From contig CM055093.1 in the NCBI GenBank assembly GCA_029204225.1, forward strand, positions 28,719,777 through 28,783,776: a stretch of 64,000 nt of DNA. The letters run 5' to 3'. Below are positions 55,361 through 64,000 of this stretch, piece after piece; position 1 is the first letter of the stretch; each line of letters begins with the position of its first letter. Below the pieces are notes generated by a model. That model saw only the letters and a list, made by a program, of their open reading frames with translations. It did no database searches and had not been told where the DNA came from. Both the position numbers and the translations under genes were made by a program. Source of the stretch: Diphasiastrum complanatum (lineage: Eukaryota > Streptophyta > Lycopodiopsida > Lycopodiales > Lycopodiaceae).

Positions 55361-57303
55361 ATGAAGACCATGCAAGCGGTGAAAGCATCAAGAGACTTCC
55401 CACAATTCTGGAGGAAGAAAATGAAGAAGATGCTCCACAAAATGATGCATGTGAAGACGAAAGTCGAGAGGGCGAATATGAAAGAACACCACCTATTCAA
55501 GAGCCTGGGGGGGTACTTGCCAATAGGAGCAATAAAGGAGAAACCGGTTGGAAGTAAGAGACATTACTTGGACACTCTTTGGGATACGTACTCTCCACGT
55601 AGTGTATCACCTGAATCTAAGATACCAAAATGGTATGAAAAGATCATGGAGGACGCAAAGCTAAATCAAACAAGATCTAGCACACAAAGTGAAGTGAGAA
55701 GATCAACACGGGAAAGGAGGTCTCCCGATCGTTATCATGTGAACTATGCCCTAATGACTAACATTTTGAAGTGTCGAGAGCCATCAACCTTTGATGAGGC
55801 GAAAGATCAAAAAGAGTGGCAAAGGGCAATGGAAGAAGAGATAGAATCCATCCAAAGACATGATACATGGGAGTTGGTTGATCTACCACTTGGAAAGAAA
55901 CCCATTGACAACAAATGGGTGTTTAGAACAAAGTTTCATGTGGATGGCACAATAGCAAAGTATAAGGCACGCCTAGTAGTGAAGGGTTATGAGCAAAGCA
56001 AAGGAATTGACTATGAAGAAACATTTGCTCCAGTGGCTAAGTGGACTACGCTACGCTTTATCATTGCCTTAGCATCTCATTTTGGGTGGAAGATCCATCA
56101 AATGGATGTGAAGTCTGCATTTTTGAATGGTGACTTAGAGGAAGAAGTTTACATGGTCCAACCGCAGGGCTTCATGGCAAAAGGGCAAGAACAGAAGGTA
56201 TGTAAACTACACAAAGCACTTTATGGCGTTAAGCAAGCGCCACGCGCATGGTATGGACGCATTGACAGTTACTTTCTTTCACATGGATTTGCAAGAACAA
56301 ATTCAGATCCAAATCTTTATGTTCTTATAAATGATGACAGCATTGCCTTGATTGTACTTTACATTGATGATATCATTATCACTGGCAATGATGAGAAACT
56401 CACTTTTTCTATCAAAGTCAACTTGTGCAAGCAATTTGAGATGACAAATTTAGATCTTATGCACTATTGCTTGGGTGTCGAAGTATGGCAAACTAGCAGT
56501 GATATCAGGTTATGTCAAAACAAGTATGTAGGCGAGATATTGGAGAAATTTCACATGACAGAGTGCAAACCTTCCACCACCCCTTGCTGGTAAGAAATTA
56601 TCTCGTATTGATGATAGTGCACATGTTGATGCTACACTATTTCGTCAGCTAGTTGGAAGTTTAATATATCTTACGACTACACGTCCAGATATCTGCTATG
56701 CTGTAAGTTTGATTAGCCAATTCATGTCATCACCCACTATAGACCATTGGAAAGCTGCAAAAAGGACTTTGAGGTATGTGAAAGGTACATTCAACCTTGG
56801 TCTAAACTACAAAAGACAAAGTGTTTTACCTAAGTTGCAAGGTTATGTTGACGCTGATTGGGCTGGAAGTATAGATGATAGAGAGTCAACAACAGGTTAT
56901 ACCTTCAATTTTGGTAGCGGCTGTTTTTCATGGTCTAGCAAGAAGCAAGATACTATTTCTCTTTCTTCCACAGAAGCCGAATATAAAGCGTTGAGTTCTG
57001 CTACCCAAGAAGCTATTTGGCTACGTAAGTTGTTATGTGAGATTGGCATGTAACAGGTAAATCCCACTATTATTTTCTGTGACAGTCAAAGCGGAATACA
57101 ATTAGCTAAATATCCAATCTTTCACGCAAGGACAAAACATATTGAAGTAAAATATCACTTTGTGCGTGAAAAATTACAATCTGAAGACATAAGTATTGTA
57201 CATTGTTCTATGTTGTTACAAGTTGTTGATATATTTACAAAAGTTTTAAGTAAAGAAAAGTTTGAAACTTTTAGAGCCAAACTTGGCTTAGATCAGGTCA
57301 TGT
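55361..57303 (+). pseudogene. Copia reverse transcriptase and RNase H
   Basis: RRSTRERRSPDRYHVNYALM, WQRAMEEEIESIQRHDTWEL, NKWVFRTKFHVDGTIAKYKA, MDVKSAFLNGDLEEEVYMVQ and VLYIDDIIITGNDEK with intact YIDD. Frame breaks at about 56591 (TPCW|LAGKKLS) and continues LVGSLIYLTTTRPDICYAVS. RNase H: GYVDADWAGSIDDRESTTGY, SLSSTEAEYKAL, then a stop at 57051-57053 and IIFCDSQSGIQLAKYPIFHA. Ends at 57303. The RT core is uninterrupted over 418 codons. Confidence 0.92.
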
Positions 57304-57398
57304 AAAAGAAGCCTTTACTTGTAATGCTATCATGGAGGTATGTTCCATGAATAGAGTATACTCTAAAATAAGAAATGATGTTGGTCATTGAGGGAGAG

Positions 57399-57571
57399 AG
57401 TTAAAATAGCAATGATCGACTTATACAGTGCTTTCTTATTTCACTCATCTTTGTACTTACGTAGTAGTTGAATATACAATTTGAAGAGAGCAATTCTGAA
57501 TTCTTGTTGCACTTGACGTTGTGCTGTGGTGATTGATCCGGTCGGGTGTTTTCAATTGTGTTTTCTTAACT
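57399..57571 (+). repeat. 3' LTR of the young copia (173 bp, internal deletion)
   Basis: Starts AGTTAAAATAGC after the purine tract GAGGGAGAG and ends TTCTTAACT. Same sequence as the 5' LTR apart from a deletion of about 76 bp and about six base changes. Confidence 0.92.
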
Positions 57572-57576
57572 ACAGG

Positions 57577-59160
57577 TTCATCATGACTGATGAATGTCTG
57601 AGGGATGTATCAATCAAGCTCTTGTTGGAATCGATCAAATCTTCAAACAATTGTTGTCTGCTGAGTAGATGACTCTCCTTGTTGCACGACTAGGATATCT
57701 TTGATAGGTGTAGAAACATTCGTCAAGTTGAGGCTTGACAATGGTAGGGAGTCTTCGAATCGACAAATTTGATGCTCGAATAATTTTGCAAATAGCAGGC
57801 GGTAGAAATAGCTTTAGCCCAAAATTTCTTGGGTAGTTGAGTGTTTGAGAGCATTGTTCGTGCTACATTGAGTAATGTTTGGTTCTTTCTTTCGGCTACT
57901 CCTTTTCGTTGTAGTGAATTGATGATGCATGCCACATAAAGATAGATAGTCTGACATTTCGTTTGACATATATTCTCCCCCACAATCAGTCTTGATCTTC
58001 CAATCAATTTATGTCTCAACAAACTGCTTGAATTCTTTGAAACAATTCAATGCCTCAGACTTATTCTTGATGAACATTGTTTTGGTAAATCTGGAATAAT
58101 CATTGATAAAAGCAATGAAATAAAGTGCACAACCCAAAGAGGGTACGCTCATAGGGTCACACAAATCATTACGTATCAATTCCAAAATGAAATTAGATCT
58201 AGTGGCTTGTCTTTTGAGAAATCTTGATCTAGGTTGTTTTCATGGCAAGCATTTTCTCACAGACATTTTGAGTGTCTTTGGAGGCAACATTTAAACTTGT
58301 ATCCTTGACCATATAATTATGATGCATGTACAAGATAGCTCTCATATTCAAGTGTCCTAGTTGTTGATGCCCCAGTTGGGCATTAGAATTGCTCACATTC
58401 ATTGTAAGTGCATGTTCATGACTCAAGATATATAAATTTCCTTCTCTATTTGTAAAGAGAATTATATTCGAATGTTCGTCTAAGATGGTACATCATTTTA
58501 ATCTTGAAACACCATCTGGGAATTGAAGACGAATAGACCCTTGGCCTTCAATCTTGTAAGAACTTGAGTCTCCTAAGAATATGTACTTCGAATTAGAAAT
58601 GGTGAGGTCTTCAAATAGGCTCTTGCATGGAGTCATGTTTTGAGAAGCTTTTGAATCGAGATACCATTGGTGAGTATCTCTACTTTACAAGGGTCGTACC
58701 ATTAGCAGTGTCGAGTCTTCATGGGAATTTCATGCAGAATTTGAACCTCCATCTTGTTGTTGCATCTTTTTCTTCACTTCATTGTGCTTGAGAATTCAAC
58801 AATCTTTGATGTCGTGATTTATTCTCTTGCAGTATTTTCAGAAGAGTTTGATCGTGAATTGATGTTGTTGTGATGGTGATGCTAGTTCGAATAAGATTAC
58901 ACAATATTTTTTTTTTGTTCTTCAAATTTTTCTTCTTCTTGGACTTTTGCTTATTCGAATACAAGACAATTGTCTTGTTGTTCGAAGAGGATAAGCTCTT
59001 ACTTCTTCCTGCAAACTTGATATTAGGTTCTAGAAAGACATCTCAAGAGTATTGCTCAAGAGCAATACTAAATTGTTGTAAGAGAGAGGAAGACTGGATA
59101 GAACCATCTGATACTGAAGTTGAGCTCCTTGAGCTCAGAATTTACACTCGGATCCATTTT
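57577..59160 (-). pseudogene. Older copia, gag-protease-integrase part
   Basis: Minus strand, right to left: knuckle-like KYCKRINHDIKDC near 58830-58790, protease WYLDSKASQNMTP (DSKA instead of DSGA) near 58670, pre-integrase AQLGHQQLGHLNMRA and C..K block (58400-58240), integrase LIRNDLCDP, KTDCGGEYMSNE and GVAERKNQTLLNVARTMLSN (57900-57840), then LPKKFWAKAISTACYLQN. The three catalytic acidic residues are present but frames are broken. Continues at 51652 across the nested element. Confidence 0.82.
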
Positions 59161-59274
59161 TGATGTAGAAGTTTCAAGCCATGTTGGCTCCGTTTGATCC
59201 TTTGTTGCTTGATTTGACTATGATGATTCTCCTTCGTTAAAGAGGTGAATGAAATTTGAAGGATTAATTGGCTC

Positions 59275-59552
59275 TAAAGGAGGATGCAAGCTACATACAG
59301 TGGGTTGTTTTTGTAAAGGCACCAAAAGAGTGCATTTGTCCCATAAGTAAATGGAGACTAAAATATCACCCACATATAAGCTCATAGTGGACACAATACC
59401 CTTGTCCCCTAGTAGCAGCCCTTTTGGGGTCAAGTGGAAAAAAGATGGGTGGCTAGGAGGTGGGGATGGGATCTCACGCACGTGCGCACAATGCGCGACA
59501 TCGTCTACTGGACCAGATTGTTGTTGATTTTTGTTGTTGACAAACTCTGACA
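59275..59552 (+). repeat. TRIM left terminal repeat
   Basis: Its first four bases (TAAA) have drifted from TGTT; the rest closely matches the right repeat, including CAAACTCTGACA at the end. Confidence 0.85.
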
Positions 59553-59565
59553 TGGTATCAAAGCC
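59553..59565 (+). other. TRIM primer-binding site
   Basis: TGGTATCAAAGCC, Met-tRNA type with one mismatch. Confidence 0.8.
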
Positions 59566-59627
59566 AAGTGGGGGTTCTGTACGAGCAAGTGGGAGGGTCA
59601 TTCACCTTGTGCTCGCTTGAGTGAGGG

Positions 59628-59911
59628 TGTTGGAGGATGCAAGCTACACACGTGGGCTACTTTCGTAAAGGCACCAAAAGAGTGCATTTGTCCATAACTA
59701 AATGGAAACTAAAGCATCACCCACATATAAGCTCATAGTAGACACAATACTCTTCTCCCCTGGTATCAGCCCTTTTGGGGTCAAGTGAGAAAGAGGCGAG
59801 TGGCTAGGTGGTGGGGATGGGATCCCACACACGGCCCGTAGGTGCGCACAATGCACGACATCGTCTCTAGACCAGATTGTTGTTACTTTTCGTTGTCGAC
59901 AAACTCTGACA
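59628..59911 (+). repeat. TRIM right terminal repeat
   Basis: TGTTGGAGGATG...CTCTGACA. Confidence 0.85.
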
Positions 59912-60029
59912 AGCTCAGGTTCCGATGTATCATTCATCTCTAGTTGATCTTCAGGCACAACTCTAATGATGCAAGGTCCTACCATTATATAATAACACAA
60001 GATTATCTCCCTTTACCAAGAAGACAACC

Positions 60030-60448
60030 ACGTGTCCTTTAAACTAGCTTAGTCCCAAGATGTCGTCAAAAGCATTCATCTTCAAGACTGTGAACGGTAT
60101 GCAATTTTTTCAGGTCCCCATTGAAATTGGAAAATTGGTTGCCACTCTACAAGTTGTCATTGTGCCTTTGGTATTTTCCACACAAATAGGGGTTGCACTT
60201 TATTCACATTGAATGCCCAATTCATATGCCAAACTTTCTAACAGGTGGTTGTGTGATGCTCCTAGATCTACCATGAAGTGGGTGATCTTACCTTGAATGT
60301 AGCCCTTCAAGTACAACAACTTTGATCTAATTGTAGGAGTCACTATGAGAGCTGCACGTGCGAAAACATTGAAAGTGAACCCACACTTTAAAAAAGTACA
60401 AATATTCGCATGACCTCCGGGAGGGAGAAATGTGAAGCAAGTTTCCAA
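60030..60448 (-). pseudogene. Ty3/gypsy protease fragment
   Basis: Minus strand: GYIQGKITHFMVDLGASHNH, LLESLAYELGI, then ATNFPISMG and FDDILGLS in another frame. G.I.G....LVD.GASHNF is the gypsy protease start and (V)ILG...L its end. DLGA replaces DSGA. No RT follows; the TRIM and older copia lie to its left. Confidence 0.75.
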
Positions 60449-60534
60449 TCCCTGGAAACAAGAGTCACCAGTACTCTATGAGTACCATTAGCTGGGGTAT
60501 AAGAGTAATTGAAGTTTTTGGAAAAAGACTTGAT

Positions 60535-60788
60535 AAGTTTATCAAGAAGAAAGCCACTCAATTTGGTTTATTGCTAACAAATCACAAGATTGGAGTGGCA
60601 AAGAGTCAAAAGATAGTTAAAGAGTACGAAGCGACGGATGGGTGAGTTAAGCCCTCTAAGGTAAGTTTATCAAGAAGAAAGCCACTCAATTTGGTTTCTT
60701 GCAGACAAATCACAAGATTGGAGTGGCAAAGAGTCAAAAGGTAGTTAAAGAGTACGGAGCGACAGATGGGTGAGTTAAGCCCTCTAAC
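60535..60788. repeat. 128-bp tandem duplication in the LINE fragment
   Basis: Copies start AAGTTTATCAAGAAGAAAGC and differ at only a few positions; the period is not a multiple of three. Confidence 0.9.
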
Positions 60789-60830
60789 ATTCCAAGTTAT
60801 CAAGTCATAGGAAAACAATATAAAAAAGCG
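60535..60830 (-). pseudogene. L1-type LINE endonuclease start, internally duplicated
   Basis: Minus strand: LITWNVRGLNSPICRSVLFN and LVICLQETKLSG are the first blocks of plant L1 ORF2 AP-endonuclease (WN.RGLN ... QETK, with the catalytic Asn and Glu). A tandem duplication of 128 bp (60535-60662 and 60663-60788) repeats the QETK part out of frame. Nothing of the RT is present. Confidence 0.78.
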
Positions 60831-61375
60831 GATTACAGAGAGCCCGCTATAAGTGCAAAATATAAGAGAGAATAAAGACCTTAGATAGGAACTCCTTGAT
60901 GCTCCAAATTTATGGAATCTCCGTTTGAGAATCCTTCCCTTTTGCTCTTGCCAACGCTTTTAGAGAGCTGCATGTGGATAGCCTGCTATAGTGTCTTTGT
61001 CTTTGTCCCATCTCTGAAGGAGGGCTCCAAAAATGAGAAGTGTGAGAAGGATAATCATTGTGCAAACTCTCATACAAGAGTTCATCAAAGTATGATCTCT
61101 TGGTGTCCCTCTTTTGCTTATCTCCCCTAGAGCAGGGCAGGTTTTAGTTTCCCGAGGTTCAGAATCAGACCTAGCGCTTTTAGGTGGGCTAGGATATAAA
61201 AGAATTTTTTTGAAAATTCAGATTTTGGAGTCTTGTAATTTTCGGTTGGAAGCTTTTAAGTTGTTATCATAATTAAATGGGGAGAACATAGAAGATTGTG
61301 ACCTGTATTCTGGGACAGCTTTAATGGAGGCTGTAGAACTGAGGTTGACGTTCTCAAGTATCAAATTAGGAGGTT
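60831..61375. other. Nothing recognised
   Basis: No supported gene or repeat. Confidence 0.4.
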
Positions 61376-62265
61376 GTGCATTTTTCAAGCTTCGTCTTAG
61401 TATGTTCCTCTTTTTTGTTGAACGAAGAGATACTCCTATCTTGGCTGGAGAAGCAACCAATACAAGAAACTACCATAGCAGCTCCACCTTCCAGCAATAG
61501 TCTACGACCTATAACTGTTCAAGCAACGGAGTTCGTCCCAACGGCTCCACTTACCGTCGATGGGCCTAGACCCACGATCGTTCAACCGCAAAATACTACG
61601 GTCATAGTCATTCACCAAGGAGAATCGTCTGATCAAGCACCTGCAGTTCAAAAATCTATGAGACAACAACAATAGCCTGACCAATTCATCCCTTGGGCTT
61701 TCATTAGTCATGAAGATCCTGACACTATAGCAGAAGCACCGAAAAGCTGCCATGGATGCTGAGTATCAATCTCTAATGAAGAACAAGACCTGGAGTCTTG
61801 TCAGTCCTCCGACAGGTGTAAAGCCAATTGACTCTAAATGGATCTTTAAGCTGAAGCTTAAGCCAGATGGATCTATATCCAAATGGAAAGCTAGACTGGT
61901 AGTTAAAGGCTTTTAACAAGTATATGGGATAGACTACACTGAGACCTTCAGTCCAGTAGTAAAACATCAGTCTATTCGTACTCTATTGGCTATATCTGCT
62001 ACAGAAGATCTGGATATTCACTAGATGGACGTCCAGACGCATTCCTACACAGTTACATACAAGAAGATGTCTACATCTATCAACCAAAAGGTTACATCCC
62101 TCAAGGCAAGGAGCATCTACTATGCAAATTACACAAGGCATTATACGGCCTGAAGCAAGCTCCAAGGGCCTGGTATGATAGAGTAAATCATTTTTTGTTG
62201 CATAATGACTTTACCTACTGCACCGCAAATTCAAATGTGTATCTAAAACCAAAGGGGCCAAAGTT
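61376..62265 (+). pseudogene. Copia pol fragment (integrase-RT linker and RT)
   Basis: Pro/Gln/Thr-rich linker, then frames broken near 61740: AAMDAEYQSLMKNKTWSLVS, PPTGVKPIDSKWIFKLKLKP, KARLVVKGF, a stop, VYGIDYTETFSPVVKHQSIR, then DVYIYQPKGYIP-like and ALYGLKQAPRAWYD pieces in other frames, ending YLKPKGPKFLVL. It stops well before the YxDD active site region. Same family as the older copia at 51.3/57.6 kb but opposite strand. Confidence 0.82.
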
Positions 62266-62380
62266 TCTTGTATTGAAATGCTTCTTGGTTTCCAAGGGAA
62301 GGCTCAAACTTGGGACCAAAGAAACTTTGGATGCCAAGCTAACCAGCTGAGCCAACCCCTTTGGGTCTTGTATTGAAATG
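62266..62380. repeat. 15-bp target-site duplication around mini-SINE copy 2
   Basis: TCTTGTATTGAAATG at 62266-62280 and 62366-62380. The pre-insertion site reads GAAATG^AAGAGAG. Confidence 0.92.
62281..62365 (-). mobile_element. Full-length tRNA-like mini-SINE, copy 2 (85 bp)
   Basis: Flanked by perfect 15-bp direct repeats (62266-62280 and 62366-62380). Minus strand: A box TGGCTCAGCTGG (62354-62343, perfect to TRGYNNARNNGG), B box GTTTGAGCC (62309-62301, one change from GTTCGANNC) about 32 bases on, central hairpin CCAAAG/CTTTGG (62316-62330) and 3' hairpin CTTGG/CCAAG (62284-62296). No poly(A) tail. It matches the element at 2095-2158. At 85 bp it is about tRNA-sized, far shorter than usual plant SINEs (about 100-350 bp). 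It sits at the end of a dead copia RT fragment. Confidence 0.82.
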
Positions 62381-62808
62381 AAGAGAGAACATGTACAATG
62401 ATTCAAAACTACCACTTATAACAGTGGATTGGAGGGTCTTGGCCTCAATTCCTATTGGCCAATTTCTACCTCCCTAGCTATTCAAATTTGAAAAAGAGTG
62501 GGAACCCATTTAATAATTGGAGAGAACCAATTGAAATTGAATTTTGGTGCTATTTTATTCACTAACTTGACTATTAGGCCCTACAACATTAAAAGTCCCG
62601 CAAAAAGGCCTAGAGTCCTTTTATTAACTTTTACTTAATCAGATAACTATGTGATCATCGAGTTGGACTTACACACGTAGGGTGCCAAATCCCTCTCACT
62701 TATTAACTAGGGTTAGGGTTACCTTGGGATCCAAAAACCCTCCAACAGTATCCCCACAAAAACTGGTGATGGTCTCATGACATCTCACGAGATTATTCAC
62801 TCGGAGCC
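62381..62808. other. Nothing recognised
   Basis: AT-rich; no supported gene. Confidence 0.4.
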
Positions 62809-63435
62809 CTAGTGGGCCTCTCTTTGTACCTTGATCAGGTGGTACTGAACTTTCTCCATGAATTCTAGATGTTCCATATTGAAATTGGAGTTGTGCGAAA
62901 GAAAGTACTTATTCACGTAGACAATCCATTTTGCCATTGTCCATGCTGTGAATCTAGAATCCCATGATCCACCTAGCATCGCAGCACGATAGTACAAATG
63001 AGCTATTGAAAATTGATTTGAAATTTTGTCAGAGACTATAGGAATATTTTGATTGAAAGCCGATTTGGGTAGGCAATCATCCCATCTAGTAGAAATAGAC
63101 GCCAACTTGGTCAAATCGTTCGCAAAAAGAGCCAATTGCAGCCGTCTGATTTGGTGAGTTTCTGTACTCATATGCATAGAGCTCTGTTGAAATCTACTGA
63201 GATTGTCCAACTATATTCCTGGTGGATTATGGGCCAATTTGGGATATGGATGTTGATTTGATCCATTGGCACACCCAAAATCTTTCCATTTATTGCGTCG
63301 CAGCATCGGGACATAGTATTCATCTACTCGTAATTGGCGAGGGCTCACAACATAACTCCTTATTGAATCCGAGGCTTTCTCAAGAACTATCATGTGCCAA
63401 TCTGGTTGCTCACCCAATGCGGGTAGCTTATCCAA
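62809..63435 (-). pseudogene. Unrecognised open region downstream of gypsy integrase
   Basis: Minus strand, one frame broken by a single stop near 63211: MDKLPALGEQPDWHMIVLEK ... YYVPMLRRNKWKDFG, then LDNLSRFQQSSMHMSTETHQ, IRRLQLALFANDLTKLASIS and YRAAMLGGSWDSRFTAWTMA. About 207 codons with no motif I know. Its place just after a Tat/Athila-type integrase suggests the extra 3' ORF some of these elements carry; an unrelated host sequence is possible. Confidence 0.45.
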
Positions 63436-63525
63436 CTCTTTTCCCTTTTTAATCTCTGAAGTCCAAAACTTGATTACCCAGCCACCCCTCTAGGACTCAT
63501 GTGGATGTTGTTGTAAAAAATTTTG

Positions 63526-63966
63526 TTAGTTGCCATTCACTGGGGTGTCAAAATGTTTTCCATCCACATGTTCCAAAATAACTGCTCCGTAGGACAATAT
63601 CTCTTTCACTTTGTATGTTCCTTCACCTATAAACTTCAATTTCCCTTTGATCAACTTGGTTTTATACATCAATGCTAGATCTTTGTCCTCCATATCTTTT
63701 TTGTGTAAGCGGCAATCGTGCCATGCCTTGCGACAAGCTTTCTCTGTTGCTAATACATGGACTGCCATAAATATGGTTTCATATAGTTTATGCAAAGCCT
63801 CATTACGCATTTGTAAGGATTTTGAATCATCCAAGCGTTCTGTTGCTGCTATGCATAAGGATGGTACTAAAAATTCAATTGGCATGACTACATCTTGATC
63901 ATAAACCAGTTGAAATGGTGTTTGATTAGTACTAACTTTGTAAGTGGTTCTGAATGCCCATAACAT
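63526..63966 (-). pseudogene. Ty3/gypsy integrase C-terminal part (Tat/Athila-like)
   Basis: LWAFRTTYKVSTNQTPFQLV, MPIEFLVPSLCIAATERL and the tail FIGEGTYKVKEILSYGAVIL...DGKHFDTPVNG. AL(W)AYRT..K...G.TPF.LVYG.EAV.PIE..VPS and the ending GPY.V.EV...GAV.L...DG....PVNG are typical of plant Tat/Athila integrases without a chromodomain. The catalytic core lies beyond the window; the 146-codon frame is open. Confidence 0.85.
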
Positions 63967-64000
63967 TACATGAAGTTTATGTTCCCAATCAGATCGACTT

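Larger units (their letters stand above)
51658..57571 (+). mobile_element. Complete nested Ty1/copia element with 5-bp TSD
   Basis: LTRs 51658-51906 and 57399-57571, primer site, gag-pol and purine tract are all present. ACAGG precedes the 5' LTR (51653-51657) and follows the 3' LTR (57572-57576): a perfect 5-bp target duplication. LTR ends are AGTTAA...TTAACT, a perfect 6-bp inverted pair but not the usual TG...CA. It inserted into an older minus-strand copia. A few stops and frameshifts make it inactive. Confidence 0.93.
59275..59911 (+). mobile_element. TRIM (terminal-repeat retrotransposon in miniature), 637 bp
   Basis: Direct terminal repeats 59275-59552 (278 bp) and 59628-59911 (284 bp) flank only 75 bp. 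The internal part starts with a primer site TGGTATCAAAGCC (one mismatch to the Met-tRNA type) abutting the first repeat and ends in a purine-rich GAGTGAGGG before the second. The second repeat has TGTTGG...TGACA ends. Flanks GGCTC (59270-59274) and AGCTC (59912-59916) are a 4-of-5 target duplication. It has no coding capacity; TRIMs are moved by other elements' proteins. Confidence 0.88.

Noticed and set aside
59218-60000. Two similar minus-strand proteins (127 and 100 codons)
   Set aside because: They are the antisense of the two TRIM terminal repeats; their similarity comes from the repeat, not from a gene family.
62281-62365. A functional tRNA gene
   Set aside because: A and B boxes are present, but the arms do not give a normal cloverleaf, the anticodon arm is a 6-bp stem with a 3-base loop, and perfect 15-bp flanking duplications mark it as a retroposon.

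Overview
The window looks like nuclear DNA of a land plant with a large, transposon-rich genome. The evidence is one plant-type kinase gene with correctly spliced GT-AG exons, plant LTR-retrotransposon lineages (Ty3/gypsy chromovirus and Tat/Athila types, Ty1/copia), a DUF659-type hAT transposase, TTTAGGG-like interstitial repeats and no bacterial-style gene packing. The very long introns would suit a gymnosperm, a fern or a large-genome angiosperm; I cannot name the species.

Host gene. On the minus strand, six exons of one gene can be placed: 32290-32146, 8160-7959, 1928-1720, 1583-1114, 778-662 and 558-133. They encode, in order, a universal-stress-protein (USP) domain, a variable linker, a coiled coil and the start of a protein kinase domain. 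This is the architecture of plant USP/receptor-like cytoplasmic kinases and U-box PUB kinases. The gene runs off the left edge. Its first intron would be about 24 kb and its second about 6 kb, both filled with transposons.

Intron 2 (1929-7958) holds a 64-bp tRNA-like mini-SINE with a perfect 20-bp target duplication and a decayed chromovirus. Intron 1 (8161-32145) holds a mosaic copia/gypsy element (8936-17591), a Tat-type gypsy element with a 1601-codon open gag-pol cut in mid-integrase (17592-23703), two hAT pieces in inverted order (23908-29137), a minus-strand copia 5' end and simple repeats.

To the right of the gene (33.4-64 kb) nearly everything recognisable is repeat. There is a non-autonomous LTR element without pol (37867-42173), gypsy gag relics, and a complete young copia (51658-57571) with a 5-bp target duplication nested in an older copia. 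Further right are a 637-bp TRIM (59275-59911), a LINE endonuclease fragment, a second mini-SINE (62281-62365) and a Tat-type integrase end.

Three non-TE-looking objects lie at 45.2-47.4 kb: an unrecognised two-exon coding region broken by a 19-bp duplication, a TATA box preceded by five perfect CACGTG G-boxes in 240 bp, and a decayed histone H3/CENH3-like sequence.

The most interesting item is the mini-SINE. Two copies 60 kb apart carry perfect target duplications of 20 and 15 bp, conserved hairpins and pol III-like boxes, and both appear to have entered at ATG^AAGA.
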